From Nymphaea colorata (taxonomy: Eukaryota; Streptophyta; Magnoliopsida; Nymphaeales; Nymphaeaceae), in the NCBI RefSeq assembly GCF_008831285.2, contig NC_045140.1, positions 18,226,370 to 18,290,369 of the forward strand: 64,000 nt of DNA, in the 5' to 3' direction. Under the pieces are notes generated by a model, which was not told the DNA's origin, did no database searches, and worked only from the letters and a program-made list of their open reading frames with translations. Made by a program: the position numbers and the translations under genes. Every line of letters starts with the position of its first letter. Position 1 is the first letter of the stretch. This document shows, one piece after another, positions 53,127 through 64,000 of this stretch.

Positions 53127-54481
53127 TATATACACATGAACACACACAGGCACTTCATATTAACAAGCTAACTCTGTGTATCTATGTGTACATATATACA
53201 TGCGCACACAAGACATACACACACACACAAAAAGAGAGAGAGGCTTCACAAAAGGAAAAAGGGAACTAACAAATGAACCTAAATAAAAAAACTTATTTGA
53301 TCAGTCAGCTGATCATGAACACCCAGCCAACTAGATGGTCATGGACTGGTTCGCCAACTAGTCACTAAGTTGACAACAAAGCTTAAGAGGAATCACTTTG
53401 TAGTTTATACCTAAATAACCCTTTTCAATTAGATCTGCAAAAATACTCATGCTTCAAAGTATCATGTTTTACCATAACATTTACCTTCTATATGTTTAAT
53501 TTTTCCTTCAATATTAGCACCACAAAAAATGTGATCTAACTTATTCACGAAAGTGACCATGTGAATCTTGAGACACCAACTGGAACTCCCATGGTGACTT
53601 CACAAAATTAAGGTCTCTATTATACGATGCAGCTGACTCACTAATTAGTTAATTGTGGTAAAATGGTGTAGCTACTTGGCTATGTCACACACAAACCTGA
53701 AAGGTCACTGCATGCATGTCAACACAGCTCGACATGGGTGCCACCATGCAGGTGCAGAACATGTGGACACAGCAAAATGATATTTAGTATTTTTTTTATC
53801 CATCTTGTTAATTTCTACTTAAAATTTATGTTCTATAAATAGAAAAGAAGAACATATGTATCTTGGTCTTTTGAAAGCTCATCAGCTTTGTAATTTTTTC
53901 GTGATAATATTCAGGGAGAAGACCTCCCAGCAGGCTTTGCATCGGAAAGCTTAACAGCTTTTCCAGATTGAGATATCAGAGTAGCAAAACGGCCAGATGC
54001 TCCGATTTCTACTAGAAATTCAGGAGGTGATATCTTAAACAAAACAGTATCAGCAGTTGGCACATCAAATTTGAAAATAGAAGAATATGTGTGGCTTATG
54101 TCAATAACATTCTCATCAAAGTCCGAAGACATGTTCACTGCATAAGTAGCATACCTTGGCTTGTGGGAACTGGTGTTGTCAAAGGCTTCTCACCACCATT
54201 CTTGTTAGGATGAAGATTTCCTTGTCTAGATGAAAGATCATTTTTGCATACGAGAAGCCTTGATTCTGATGGGAAAAGGAAACACAGTTTGTCTTAGATT
54301 TATGCAAGTTGGGTGATTCTATTGTTAATAGATCACCAGAGCTTGACAATACTTTTTCACAATTTTGGTCCTCAAATTCTCATGGTACATAACAAATCAA
54401 AAGCCACAACAAGTTGTCACAACCTATGGTGGAGGATCCTCGATGCTCCAAGCCCAGAAGCTCCTTGTTTGTCGAACCCAT
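51337..54481 (-). CDS. NOPCHAP1-like (C12orf45/DUF4598 family) snoRNP-assembly cofactor, 179 residues
   Basis: Five minus-strand coding exons join in phase: 54481-54424, 54265-54155, 51865-51795, 51719-51654 and 51570-51337. The 179-residue product resembles human NOPCHAP1 (about 185 residues) in order and spacing: NKELLGLE near the start, RLLVC, then VKNFLGVMAEANEKLMRE (human FLPQMARANEKLRKE), FDIEALTG, YIEMDLRLGIVDLY, a Ser/Asp/Glu-rich acidic stretch and a basic KKRKRPK end. NOPCHAP1 links the R2TP chaperone to NOP58 during box C/D snoRNP assembly; nuclear location and the same role here are inferred. The ATG at 54481 is the first in-frame start in this model; an upstream exon carries an out-of-frame ATG. 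The family comparison is from memory. Confidence 0.72.
52130..52565 (+). mobile_element. Possible retroelement 3' tail
   Basis: GC-richer than its flanks, no intact ORF. It ends in a T-rich segment with TTTTATTCTTTCAATACCTTCTTG, which resembles the 3' end of plant LINE copies and loosely the stretch at 10745-10800. No diagnostic domain was found, so this is tentative. Confidence 0.25.
53093..53122. repeat. (CT)n microsatellite
   Basis: About 15 CT units in the large intron of the NOPCHAP1-like gene. Confidence 0.95.
53911..54138 (-). other. Unexplained 75-codon ORF beginning beside a coding exon
   Basis: The frame is open from inside exon 54265-54155 (in another phase than the coding frame) to the stop at 53911. 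It contains FDENVIDISHTYSSIFKFDV and ends KPAGRSSP. The protein looks compositionally normal and not low-complexity. It could be a retained alternative 3' exon, a relic of another gene, or chance. I recognise no family. Confidence 0.3.
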
Positions 54482-54484
54482 CTT

Positions 54485-57222
54485 CTGGGGACCAATCAAA
54501 GAGGAAATGAGTATAAGTAAAAATAAATATTTTATCTTCAAAGTATATGTTTGGTAGCCCTAACAGCAGTTATATTTCAATCTGAAAGATGCACAATGAG
54601 AACAACAGAATTAAGGGATTGGTGGAATATCTATTAAAGCAAAAAATTAGAAATTGAGAAAAAGCGATTGTCTTATTCTCAAAGTAGAAAGAAGTAATGT
54701 AAGATTTAACATTTTGATCTACAATGACGAGCCTTAAAACAAAAAGTAGACATATATACGATACACCACATGATTGCTTTTTACATGCAAAATTCAATGA
54801 AAAGATTTTCCTTTTCTTAATTATGCAAAACAACCACAGCACTAAGTGCAGTCTTCTCATTTGTGTTTTTCTATGGAAAACATTCCGCTCCAACCCTGCT
54901 AGGGAAGCCCCCATATTTTATTTTTGTTGAAGAGAATTAAAAAATTGCCAAAATTATGCTTATGGTGGGATCTACCCACCAAACACCAGGCAGAGATTCC
55001 CATATTAAAACCTACTCAGAGAAAGCAAGGGGCCATTAACAACATCATCAACTTTAGTTATGGGTGGCAACATTCTAATGTGAAAAGTTTATGAGGTCTC
55101 CAGAAAGAAAATAATTTATTTCACGGAGATCGAACTTACCTGATTCGAGAATGTCAATGGAACCCATTCGAGGATTTCATCCATCAGGACTTAACTAAGT
55201 GATCATTAACTTCATCAATAACAAATGTGATTATCTCCAAAGTCCATTTTCGTCATGGCCACTTGATCAACTCAATAGTTTCTCCATGAACAACTGGCAT
55301 GGGGTCTAGAAAGATGGATGTGGTGGATAGCCACAAAGCTCTCTCTATCTGCTTTGAGTCTAATTCCTCATGGAAAATGTACCCTCCAAATCTCACCACA
55401 GGGTAGCATAAAACTCCTTAGAATGAGGAATAAATTTGTTATGAGAACAATTTTCCCTTTTCCAAATGGGACCTTATTTATCCATCATCCCTGGAAAATT
55501 TTAGATCAAGGAATTATTTACATCTTCTCAAAAGGCTGACATACCTCTCAAACCTGATCCCAATGAAATCTTAGACAGTCCTTGCAAACTTGCAACGAAG
55601 TTGTTCTCTTCATTAAACCTGTACCCTTTATATGAGGTTCTTCATTGCTTGTGTCCTTGATCTCATCTTCAATACACATTTTAATTCCTTTCCTTTCCCT
55701 CTACAGCAGCCCTTATTGTGAGAACCCTACTTTCCCTTTTGATCTTGTGATTAACATCTTAACCTCTAACTAGCCTTCCCCCTCCACCAACTTGGATTTT
55801 GCCTTTATCTCACTCTATTCCTTGGATGTCTTCCGCTACTATTACACTAAGTGGGTGCTTACCCTGCCTATCACATAAAATTTTTCCCTTTACTTTGTAG
55901 AAGATATCGTTTACTATGTTTTTGTCCCTTGTTTCTAGCTCCACCTCAAAGCTAGGGATGAAAATTAATTGAAAGGAACTTCAATACAGATTCTCCAAAA
56001 TTCAAGACGTAACATGGATATTGTGATAGTATCCACTTCCAAACAATGTTGTTAAATGTGATGAGGCCAGGTAAAGCGAAGCCTTGAACTTGAGCTTGTA
56101 AAGCAAGGTGAAGTGAGGTAAAGCGAAGTGAAGCGTAAGTGTAACCAATAAAATTGTGAAGTATATGACATCCATAAACTAATTTTTCCAGGTGAGCGAG
56201 AGGGTTATCCTACTGCCCAGGCAAGAGCCGCAGCACCCCCTCCTTCCCCTTGCCCCAGGGTTGAAAGTTGCAATAGTACCAGGCAATCAAATCGTTGTGC
56301 ACTTCAACTTGCACGTAGGACCCAGTCCCCTTACGGTATAAGGAAAATAGCCAGGTTTCAAACTGGAGACGTGCAGTCAACATGCCCCCCAAGCCCACCC
56401 ATTTATGCTATGCCCCTCTGGGCATCTATAAATAATGTTTCAAATGAAAAACAATAATTAAAATAACTAGAGAGACCTAATCCTGATGTTAGAAAGTGAA
56501 CTCCCACAATTTGGTCATTCGGTTCTAAAAATTAACAATTAATATCTAACAAATAGATTGATAAGAATCAAGACAAATTTTAGTCAATAGGTGGCATATC
56601 CTAGAAAATGTGCCAGCCCCTTTTGAAACTCAATTTTGTCTTATATGCTATAAAATAAAAGAATGCAACGAACTAATCCTATGCTAAAATGATCATGCAA
56701 TGTTTCACCTAAATGGAATGCATGACCAAAAACTATCGATTCTAGTCATCATTTTACATTTAGGACGGACCATCTGGTCACCAAACTTACCCACTTGCTT
56801 GCAGTAACTCAAACAACAAACGATGATTCATATGGTTTTCTTTGATATGATAGGGAAATTCTAGAGGAGAGATGAGAACTGCTTGCAGTCCCTAAACCAA
56901 ATAAACATTTGTTAAAATATTTTTCTACGAAGAAAATCTCAAAAACTAAGCATTCAGGATTCGAGGTTTGTATAATGGCAAGATCACCACTTAATTCGCA
57001 AAAGCCGCAACTAAATAACCAGTTTCTCATTTCAAAGCCAAGATTTTAGTTGAATCAACAAATAAAATCTGAAACCACAAGCGAAATACATCAAAATCAG
57101 AAGCGACAAAAGCTTCAGACGACTGAAATCACCCATTCTAGTAACACCGACCAGAAAACTAAACAAAAACAAGCACCCCACCGGCAAATTACCTCAGTGA
57201 ACAAACCAAACTACCAACTCAC
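54485..57222 (-). other. 2.7-kb 5' intron of the NOPCHAP1-like gene
   Basis: Between the first coding exon and the leader exon at 57223-57299, if the model is right. It contains a possible LINE ORF1 remnant (55318-55539), runs of GAAGTGAGGTAAAGCGAAG-type short repeats near 56068-56140, and otherwise AT-rich sequence. Confidence 0.4.
55318..55539 (+). mobile_element. Possible LINE ORF1 (DUF4283-like) remnant
   Basis: A 73-codon plus-strand frame contains FPFPNGTLFIHHPWKILDQG, reminiscent of the DUF4283 motif of plant LINE ORF1 proteins (F-x-F-x2-x-D-R-x-W-I-L-D-x-G). The surrounding frames are broken and no zinc knuckle is seen. Confidence 0.25.
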
Positions 57223-57299
57223 TGAAAAATACCACCATTCTGAACATCAGCAGAAGCCATGGAGAGTAATAAACAACAGAGAATGCATCGGGTTCTCCT
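57223..57299 (-). other. Second leader exon of the NOPCHAP1-like gene (contains an upstream ATG)
   Basis: Flanked by a good acceptor (TTATTTCAG) and a good donor (CA|GTGAGTT) on the minus strand. It contains ATG at 57260-57258, reading MASADVQNGGIF. Spliced directly to the exon at 54484, this frame stops at TAG in that exon (54426-54424), giving a 32-residue uORF overlapping the main start. A different splice pattern could make it the N-terminus. Confidence 0.4.
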
Positions 57300-57598
57300 C
57301 TGAAATAAGCTCGGGCACCCGACGGTGCGTCTGTTTTTCACCACCGAGGCGATGGCCTGACCCTCCACCGCCAGGGCAGGCCCGACCAATTAAGGCCACT
57401 GTAGAGGCTGGCCGTGCAGCGCAGGCGAGGGCTGCCAGCCGGCCCTCGTTACAGCACAGAGAGAAGGATGGAAGGACAGCAAGCTGGCGGCCCTCATTTA
57501 GAAATTAGAACAGAGAAAGAGATAGTGAGAGAGAAAATGGTTGCCGAACAGTCAGACATTGCGGGCCGGCAGCCTTAAACCGATAGATATAGAGGAGG

Positions 57599-57602
<4 letters not shown>

Positions 57603-57641
<39 letters not shown>
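57603..57641. repeat. (GA)n microsatellite
   Basis: About 19 GA units. On the minus strand it is a CT tract just inside the first intron of the NOPCHAP1-like gene, 17 bases past the donor. Confidence 0.95.
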
Positions 57642-57645
<4 letters not shown>

Positions 57646-57657
57646 AAGATAACTCAC

Positions 57658-57805
57658 CGGCGCTCGCCGGCGAGAGTGAAAGCCGTCACCGCGAATAGAG
57701 AGAGGGGCGCCGGCGCCGAAGTTCGTGAAGAGAGAGCGACCTGCGTCCGTCAGAGAGACTCAGAGAGAGGAAGGGAGGGCGGCCGTTTTTGCGCTCGTCG
57801 GAGCC
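57658..57805 (-). other. Non-coding first exon (5' UTR) of the NOPCHAP1-like gene
   Basis: GC-rich with CT repeats, no ATG. It ends at a strong donor, GCCG|GTGAGTT, at 57658. A TATA box about 30 bp upstream of 57805 sets the approximate start. Its link to the coding exons rests on position and orientation. Confidence 0.5.
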
Positions 57806-57830
57806 TGGAAACGGTCGAGACACCAAAAGG

Positions 57831-57838
57831 GTTTTATA
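57831..57838 (-). promoter_or_regulatory. TATA box of the NOPCHAP1-like gene
   Basis: TATAAAAC on the minus strand, upstream of the GC-rich leader exon. It faces away from the mannosidase promoter. Confidence 0.5.
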
Positions 57839-58433
57839 CTTGGAAAACCCCTTTCTTTATCGGGTGAAATGTTAAAAAAGTGTGTTTACAAAGTTTTAAA
57901 TTTGATTAACATCCCGTTCATTAATACTAATGACTTTAGCATGTTGAACCGAGTGAAGAACCGGGTCAGCCCAAGACAAGAGGCACAGAGGAAAGTGAGA
58001 AACCATGTTGGTCGAAAACGAATTTTGTTGGTCTTCTTTACCACCGATTCTAGAACCTAGGAATTCTGATGGATTGAATTTATTCGATTGCATTTGCAGA
58101 CGTGAATCAAAAATTCATTTATTTAGATTCTGTAAATAAATCTAGATTCAATTACTAATCTAATTTGTATATATCTGGTCCACAGTTTCAAATTTCAGTC
58201 TAAATTTGAGTCTTTATTCGATTTCGATCCAATAAAAAAAAAAAAAAACTGACTAGATCATACATTCATGTTGGATCTTATGGTTGTCCTCTCCAATCCG
58301 AATCTAATTACACTTGAACTCAGGAAAGACTGAAAGTACGACAGAATCTGAAGTTTAGATCCCCAGAACCTCTTGACCGTGTCTGGTTATAAATCCGGAT
58401 CGGATCTGCTCAGACTCGATCCGTTTGCTTCCG
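57839..58433. other. Shared intergenic region of a head-to-head gene pair
   Basis: About 0.6 kb between the two opposing TATA boxes. AT-rich, with recurring GATTC/GAATC words. No gene is seen. Confidence 0.45.
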
Positions 58434-58442
58434 TTTATATAA
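58434..58442 (+). promoter_or_regulatory. TATA box of the mannosidase II gene
   Basis: TTTATATAA about 117 bp upstream of the ATG at 58559, followed by a leader with a CT tract. Confidence 0.55.
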
Positions 58443-58558
58443 CTTCGTCATCCCAAATTTGGACATCATGAGAAGAGCCTTCCCGACTGACTCGGCAAAG
58501 GGGACAGTGACCTCATGAATTGAAAGCTCACTCTCTCTCTCTCGGTCGACCGATCGAG

Positions 58559-61026
58559 ATGGCGGGGAGGCGAGGCGCACAGATCCTTCCCTACTCCAAG
58601 CTCAAATCGAAGCCGAACAAGCGAAGAAGGAACAGGCTGAGTGATCTGCTTCTGACCAACGTCTTCTCGCTCGGGCTTTTCATTTCCCTCATCTTCTTTC
58701 TTGGTGTGGTCGTTAAATATGGAATACCGAATCCCCTCTCCTCGAAATCTGGAAATTCTTCCTACCCGTCTCCTTACAGAACCAAAAGACTGTTCTCTTG
58801 GAGACCATTCTCCTCGAATCACACTAATTCGCCCGTGGACATCACCACGAAGGGTCTCTATGACAAGATTGAGTTTCTCGATGTGGATGGAGGGCCATGG
58901 AAGCAAGGGTGGGTGGTTAAGTATAAGGGAGACGAATGGGATCGCGAAACATTGAAGATCTTCGTCGTGCCACACTCGCATAATGATCCCGGCTGGAAGC
59001 TAACAGTGGAAGAATACTATCTGCAACAGTCTCGCCATATTTTGGATACCATTGTGGAGACTCTCTCAAAGGTAACAGCAAAAAGACGTGCGGCGTTCGT
59101 ATGTTCACATTCTTGGTGGGGGTCTGAATTGATTTCGTTGATGGACTGAGTGGCGGTAGAGCTGATCAGTTAGTCATGCGATTCCTGACTTGTTGCTGTT
59201 TTTTCTGTTGATCTGTTTGTGGGCAGCTTAATTTTTTATGGTTTTTTTATCCCTCTTTTTGGTTTCTTTTTGACATTGTTAGACCATCATTTAAAGGTGG
59301 TTACGTTTCTATAAGTATGCTTTAGTTGCGCCTGTGCTGTTTTGATTATTGGAGTCTCTGTATTCTCTGTTGCTGCCATCGGTTTTTGGCCTTTGCATTG
59401 GGAATTCTTTAGAACCAAATGGTGGTTCCTCACTGAAACTGGCAATGGCAGGATACTCGGCGAAAATTCATATGGGAAGAGATGTCATACCTGCAGCGGT
59501 GGTGGAGGGATGCTTCCGACTCAAAGAAACAAGATCTTATCAGTTTAGTAAAGAATGGGCAGTTGGAGATCGTTGGAGGTGGATGGGTGATGAATGATGA
59601 GGTAACTTTCTGAAAAGTTGAACGCTTTTATATCTTCATTGTGTTTGTTTCATAGATCTGATTTGACTTGTAGGAGAACGGAAGTATAAGAGGTTTGGCT
59701 GTGTAATGAGTGTCACATCTTATGATGTTTTCCCCCCTTTTTGGGCTTAGCCTTTGTGTCTTTCAGCTTAAAATCACTATTTGTTATATTATCTTTCAGT
59801 TCAAGAACAAGTAATGCTAACATCAGAAACTTAACATTTTGTGATTGCAGGCGAACTCACACTACTTTGCTATTATAGAGCAGGTACGTTTAGTAGATAA
59901 AACCCTTCTGATGTAGTCAATCATGATAACTGTAGTTTGCTGTCTATTTCAATTGAAGACTACTTAATCGGGAAATTAGGACCGCTAACCACGAATGGTT
60001 CCCTTGGACATTGAACCTGCCAGTTTTCTCAGCTTTTTGTTTTTGTTATTCTAGTCTATATTGCAGCATTGGATATCTTCATGTCATGGTAATAGGAAAA
60101 AAAAATCACTTAGTTATGCAATATAACCTTTAAATATCTGGTTTTAGAAAACATGTAGATCATGACATTACCATTTGATGGTTTCAGACTTTCAAATATC
60201 TGCTTAATGTTATCTCCATGTTTGGCTGTATGTTTGGATGTCCTACTTCTATTTTAGCTCTTAGGGTTCTTGGAGTATGTGTACTGTCTCATTTGCACAA
60301 GCTTCTGTGTTTGTGCTACATAGTACATAAGATTTCTGAGCTGCATTCGTTAGTTTAAACTAGGTTAACTTAATCCGAATTCCGATGGTGGTGTTCGTTA
60401 CTTAGAAACTTCCCTTTAACCCAATTATCCTTATGCTGTTTTTCTTGTGGAAGGGTAATTCTCATTTAAAATCATGGCCTAAGCTGTGAAATTGGTTTGT
60501 CTTATTGAACTTAACTTTGAGAACTTTTTCCAATCAATTTTCTCTTTTCTTATACCTAAGCTATCTCAATCAGAAGGTTAAATCCTGGAGAAGTATAGGT
60601 GTTGACTCCGTAGTTGTAATGTGGAGGAGAGTGGCAGCAGAAGTGGAGTATGGAGAGGTTACACCGCCAATTAGCAGGCAGGCTACAGTGTAATAAAATG
60701 GTATGGACTATGGAGAGGTACACAAGGAGATCTATAAAGAACCCACACATGGCAATAGGTTCACAAGAACCTATCATACAAAGCGACAACACACACAAAG
60801 CTCACAACAAACAAAAACGCTCACAAAACAGATCTGAAGAAAATATTTCATCAACTCATATAAAACAGGCATGATAAGCCTTACACAAGAGAGTGGTTAA
60901 AGTTGAACCTCAGTTTACACATCCAAGAGAAAGAGGAGCTAGCAAACATCTAACTCAGTTCAACCTTTTGCTGGCTGAACAGAAAAGAAAAATGAAAAAA
61001 CCAACGAGTACAAAATTTTAAAAAGA

Positions 61027-61070
<44 letters not shown>

Positions 61071-64000
61071 CTGTATGACTATGAGAAATATGACAGGTTT
61101 AAGTCTCTGGATCATGCAGGTTTGGCATGTCTAATATGAGCATCTTATGCAAATGCATCACTACATCTGTGTTTTCTGGATAATTTTAATGCCGGTGCCG
61201 TCATGTCAAACAATTATTGTTTGTTCCTGCTGAAAGCCATGTTGATTGTGCTACATATCAATGGCCAACCACTTTCAGTAATCACAATTACTTAATTCTC
61301 TTTTGCCACCTATTGCTAAGTCAAGATTTAATATATCTGGTTTTATTTTTTACCAGCCAGAAATATACTCATATTGTGAATTCCTATAGGCTTGCTACGT
61401 TTACCTTGTCTTCTTTACCTCTACAATATGCCATATATGCAGATTTAGTTGCACATATGCTGTTGGCACTTGGCTGTGCTGGTTTGTCTTGGACCAGAAC
61501 TTCCGTGCAGTCAAACTCTGTTGCGTTACACAGGTTATTTTAATAAATACAACATCCGGATGAAACCTGTTTGACACGCATAAGCTTTATGTTTCAGATG
61601 ATGGAAGGGAATACGTGGTTAGCAGATAATATTGGGGCTGTTCCAAGGAATGCTTGGGCTATTGATCCATTTGGTTATTCTGCTACAATGGCATATCTGC
61701 TTCGCCGTATGGGTTTTGAGAACATGCTTATCCAAAGGACTCACTATGAGTTAAAAAAGGAACTTGCACTTCATGAGAATCTTGAGTTTTTGTGGCGGCA
61801 GGGGTGGGATGTGGAGGGAACAGCTGATATATTTGTTCATATGATGCCTTTTTATTCTTATGATATCCCACATACTTGTGGACCAGAACCAGCCATCTGT
61901 TGTCAGTTTGATTTTGCTCGTATGCGTGGTTTCAGCTACGAGTCCTGTCCATGGGGCCAACATCCAGTTGAGACCAACCCAAGCAATGTTCATGAAAGAG
62001 CCTTGAAGTTGTTAGATCAGTACAGGAAAAAGTCTACTCTTTACAGAACAAATACCCTTCTTGTACCCCTTGGTGATGATTTCAGATATGCGAGTACAGA
62101 TGAAGCAGAATCTCAGTTTAGTAACTACCAAATGCTATTTGACTATATCAATTCTAATCCATCTCTCAATGCTGAGGCGAAATTTGGCACACTAGAAGAT
62201 TACTTTCAAACTCTGCGTGCTGAGGCAGAAAGGATAAATTTTTCTCTGCCCGGTGAGATAGGTTCCAGTGTCCTTGAAGGTTTCCCTTCTTTGTCAGGAG
62301 ACTTTTTTACCTATGCTGACAGGCAGAAGGATTATTGGAGTGGATATTATGTTTCAAGGCCATTTTTCAAGGCTGTTGATCGTGTATTAGAGGAAACCCT
62401 GCGGGCATCTGAAATTATGTTTTCTTTGGTCCTGGGTTACTGTTACAGAGCACCTTGTGCTAAGTATCCCATCAGTTTTTCTGACAAGCTGACAGCTGCG
62501 AGGAGGAATTTAGCACTTTTTCAGCACCATGATGGTGTAACAGGAACTGCAAAAGATCATGTGGTGGAAGACTATGGACTTCGAATGCATACTTCTTTAC
62601 ATGACCTGCATATATTCATGGCAAAATCAGTTGAACTATTGCTAAATGTAAATCATGACAAAGCAGATCATAGTCAGTTGTCTCAGTTTGAGACAGAGCA
62701 GGTGCGGTCAAAGTACAATGTTCAGCCCATACACCGTGTCATCGAAGTGCCTGATGGAAGTCTGGAGACAGTTGTGTTTTTCAATCCTCTTGAGCAAACA
62801 AGAGAAGAAATTGTAATGGTGGTTGTAACAAGGCCAGATATATGTGTACTGTCGTCAAATTGGACCTCTTTAAGAAGTCAGATTGCTCCTGAGTTGCACC
62901 ATCAAGAGGATGATTTATTCACTGGGAGGCATCGTGTTTTCTGGAAAGCTTCTGTTCCGCCATTGGGTCTACAAACCTATTATATTGTCAATGGGTATGT
63001 GGGATGCGAGAAACCAAAACATTCAAAAATGAAATTGCTTGGTGGCTCAAAACCTTTGTCTTGCCCTGCTCCTTACACATGTTCAAAGCTTGTGAAGGGT
63101 GTCATAGAGATTCAGAATCACTTGCATACACTTACGTTTGATGCCAAGCATGGCCTTTTGCAGAAGGTTTCCAATCATAAAGACAGTAATGTAAGGGTTG
63201 TTGCGGAAGAAATTGGAATGTATTCTAGCATGGGAAGCGGCGCATATCTCTTCAAGCCTACTGGTGAGGCTCAACCAATTGTGCAGGCAGGTGGAAGGAT
63301 TGTAATTTCAGATGGTCCTTTTATGCAGGAAGTATATTCTTACCCCAAGGTGTCATCGGGCAAAACTCCTATTTCACATAGTACTCGTGTTTATCATGGA
63401 GAGGATACTGTTCAGGGTTTTCTGATAGAGAAGGAATATCATGTTGAGCTTCTTGGTCCCGACTTCAATGACAGGGAACTGATAGCTAGATTTAAGACAG
63501 ATATTGAAAATAAAAGAATTTTCTATTCAGATTTGAACGGTTTCCAGATGAGCCGAAGGGAAACCTATGATAAGATCCCACTGCAGGGCAATTACTATCC
63601 AATGCCGTCACTTGCGTTCTTACAGAACATTAAGGGACATCGCTTTTCTGTCCATTCTCGCCAGTCCCTGGGTGTGGCCAGCCTTAGAAATGGCTGGCTT
63701 GAGATTATGCTGGACAGACGACTAACACGTGATGATGATAGAGGTCTTGGTCAAGGTGTCATGGATAACCGCCCTATGAATGTTCTGTTCCACCTTTTGA
63801 TAGAATCCAATATTTCTGCTTCCACAAATACTAAAATGGAGGGTTCGGCAGCCCTGAACCCATCCTTGCTCTCTCACCGTGTTGGTGCTCACCTGAATTA
63901 TCCAATGCACGCATTTGTGAGCAAGAAAACAGAAGAAATTTCGGTTCAGTTACCTCCAAAAATTTTCTCTCCATTAATGTCTCCCTTGCCATGTGACGTC
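58559..64000 (+). CDS. GMII: Golgi alpha-mannosidase II (GH38), 3' end outside the window
   Basis: Exons 58559-59071, 59452-59601, 59851-59883 (33 bp) and 61598 to the window edge, all in phase, give 1033 residues of an expected roughly 1170. The N-terminus is a type II anchor: basic tail with KRRRNR, then a membrane helix at about 31-53. GH38 domain: zinc ligands H141 and D143 in HSHNDPGW, catalytic nucleophile D255 in [11 protein letters not shown], and H542/H543 in [10 protein letters not shown]. The D143-D255 spacing equals that of the Drosophila enzyme. Golgi mannosidase II removes two mannoses from GlcNAcMan5GlcNAc2 to allow complex N-glycans. The ATG at 58559 is the first before the basic tail; the frame is open upstream but without an ATG. 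Confidence 0.96.
59884..61597 (+). other. Third intron of mannosidase II
   Basis: 1714 bp, starting GTACGT and ending TTTCAG. It contains a TA/GA microsatellite at 61026-61070 and a purine/CA-rich segment at 60560-60850 that differs in texture from the rest and may be an old insertion. No domain was recognised. Confidence 0.7.
61026..61070. repeat. (AT)n(AG)n compound microsatellite
   Basis: About 12 AT units followed by about 10 AG units, inside mannosidase II intron 3. Confidence 0.95.

Larger units (their letters stand above)
51866..54154 (-). other. 2.3-kb intron of the NOPCHAP1-like gene
   Basis: Bounded by GTATGC at 54154 and TTTACAG at 51866. It holds a possible retroelement tail (52130-52565), a CT microsatellite (53093-53122), AC/CA tracts near 53050 and 53217, and an unexplained 75-codon ORF at its 5' edge (53911-54138). 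Confidence 0.7.

Overview
This looks like nuclear DNA of a flowering plant. The evidence is a three-intron class III peroxidase, a five-exon type-A cytokinin response regulator, a B12D/MLRQ-type mitochondrial protein, a transmembrane class I formin, a plant-type Golgi alpha-mannosidase II, a eukaryotic tRNA-Val(AAC), GT-AG introns and decayed plant LINE sequence. AT-rich, microsatellite-rich spacers separate compact GC-richer genes. I cannot name the species.

Layout. 1-8 kb: on the minus strand, a gene start (signal peptide and TATA box) cut by the window edge, a broken peroxidase exon with a tandemly copied splice junction, then an intact peroxidase gene (5891-7788). 9.8-10.7 kb: decayed LINE reverse transcriptase. 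11.4-12.8 kb: B12D-like gene, minus strand. 14-15.7 kb: CACTA-like remnant, then tRNA-Val(AAC). 15.7-22.5 kb: AT-rich spacer. 22.5-26.6 kb: GC-rich block with the type-A response regulator. 26.6-44.7 kb: about 18 kb without a convincing gene, containing a LINE tail and many simple repeats. 44.8-48.2 kb: class I formin. 51.3-57.8 kb: minus-strand gene whose 179-residue product resembles the NOP chaperone cofactor NOPCHAP1 (C12orf45/DUF4598 family), with a non-coding 5' exon. 58.56 kb to the end: Golgi alpha-mannosidase II, cut by the right edge.

The genes are ordinary plant genes with unrelated jobs: cell-wall/ROS chemistry, cytokinin signalling, the respiratory chain, actin nucleation, snoRNP assembly and N-glycan trimming. 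There is no operon-like logic. The only clear paired arrangement is the head-to-head NOPCHAP1-like / mannosidase II pair with about 0.6 kb between opposing TATA boxes. Exon models were assembled by hand from splice sites, phase and protein-family fit; no search was run. I found no convincing new biological system. The most unusual structures are the peroxidase exon fragment with three tandem copies of its 3' splice junction, and an unexplained 75-codon ORF directly after exon 2 of the NOPCHAP1-like coding region.
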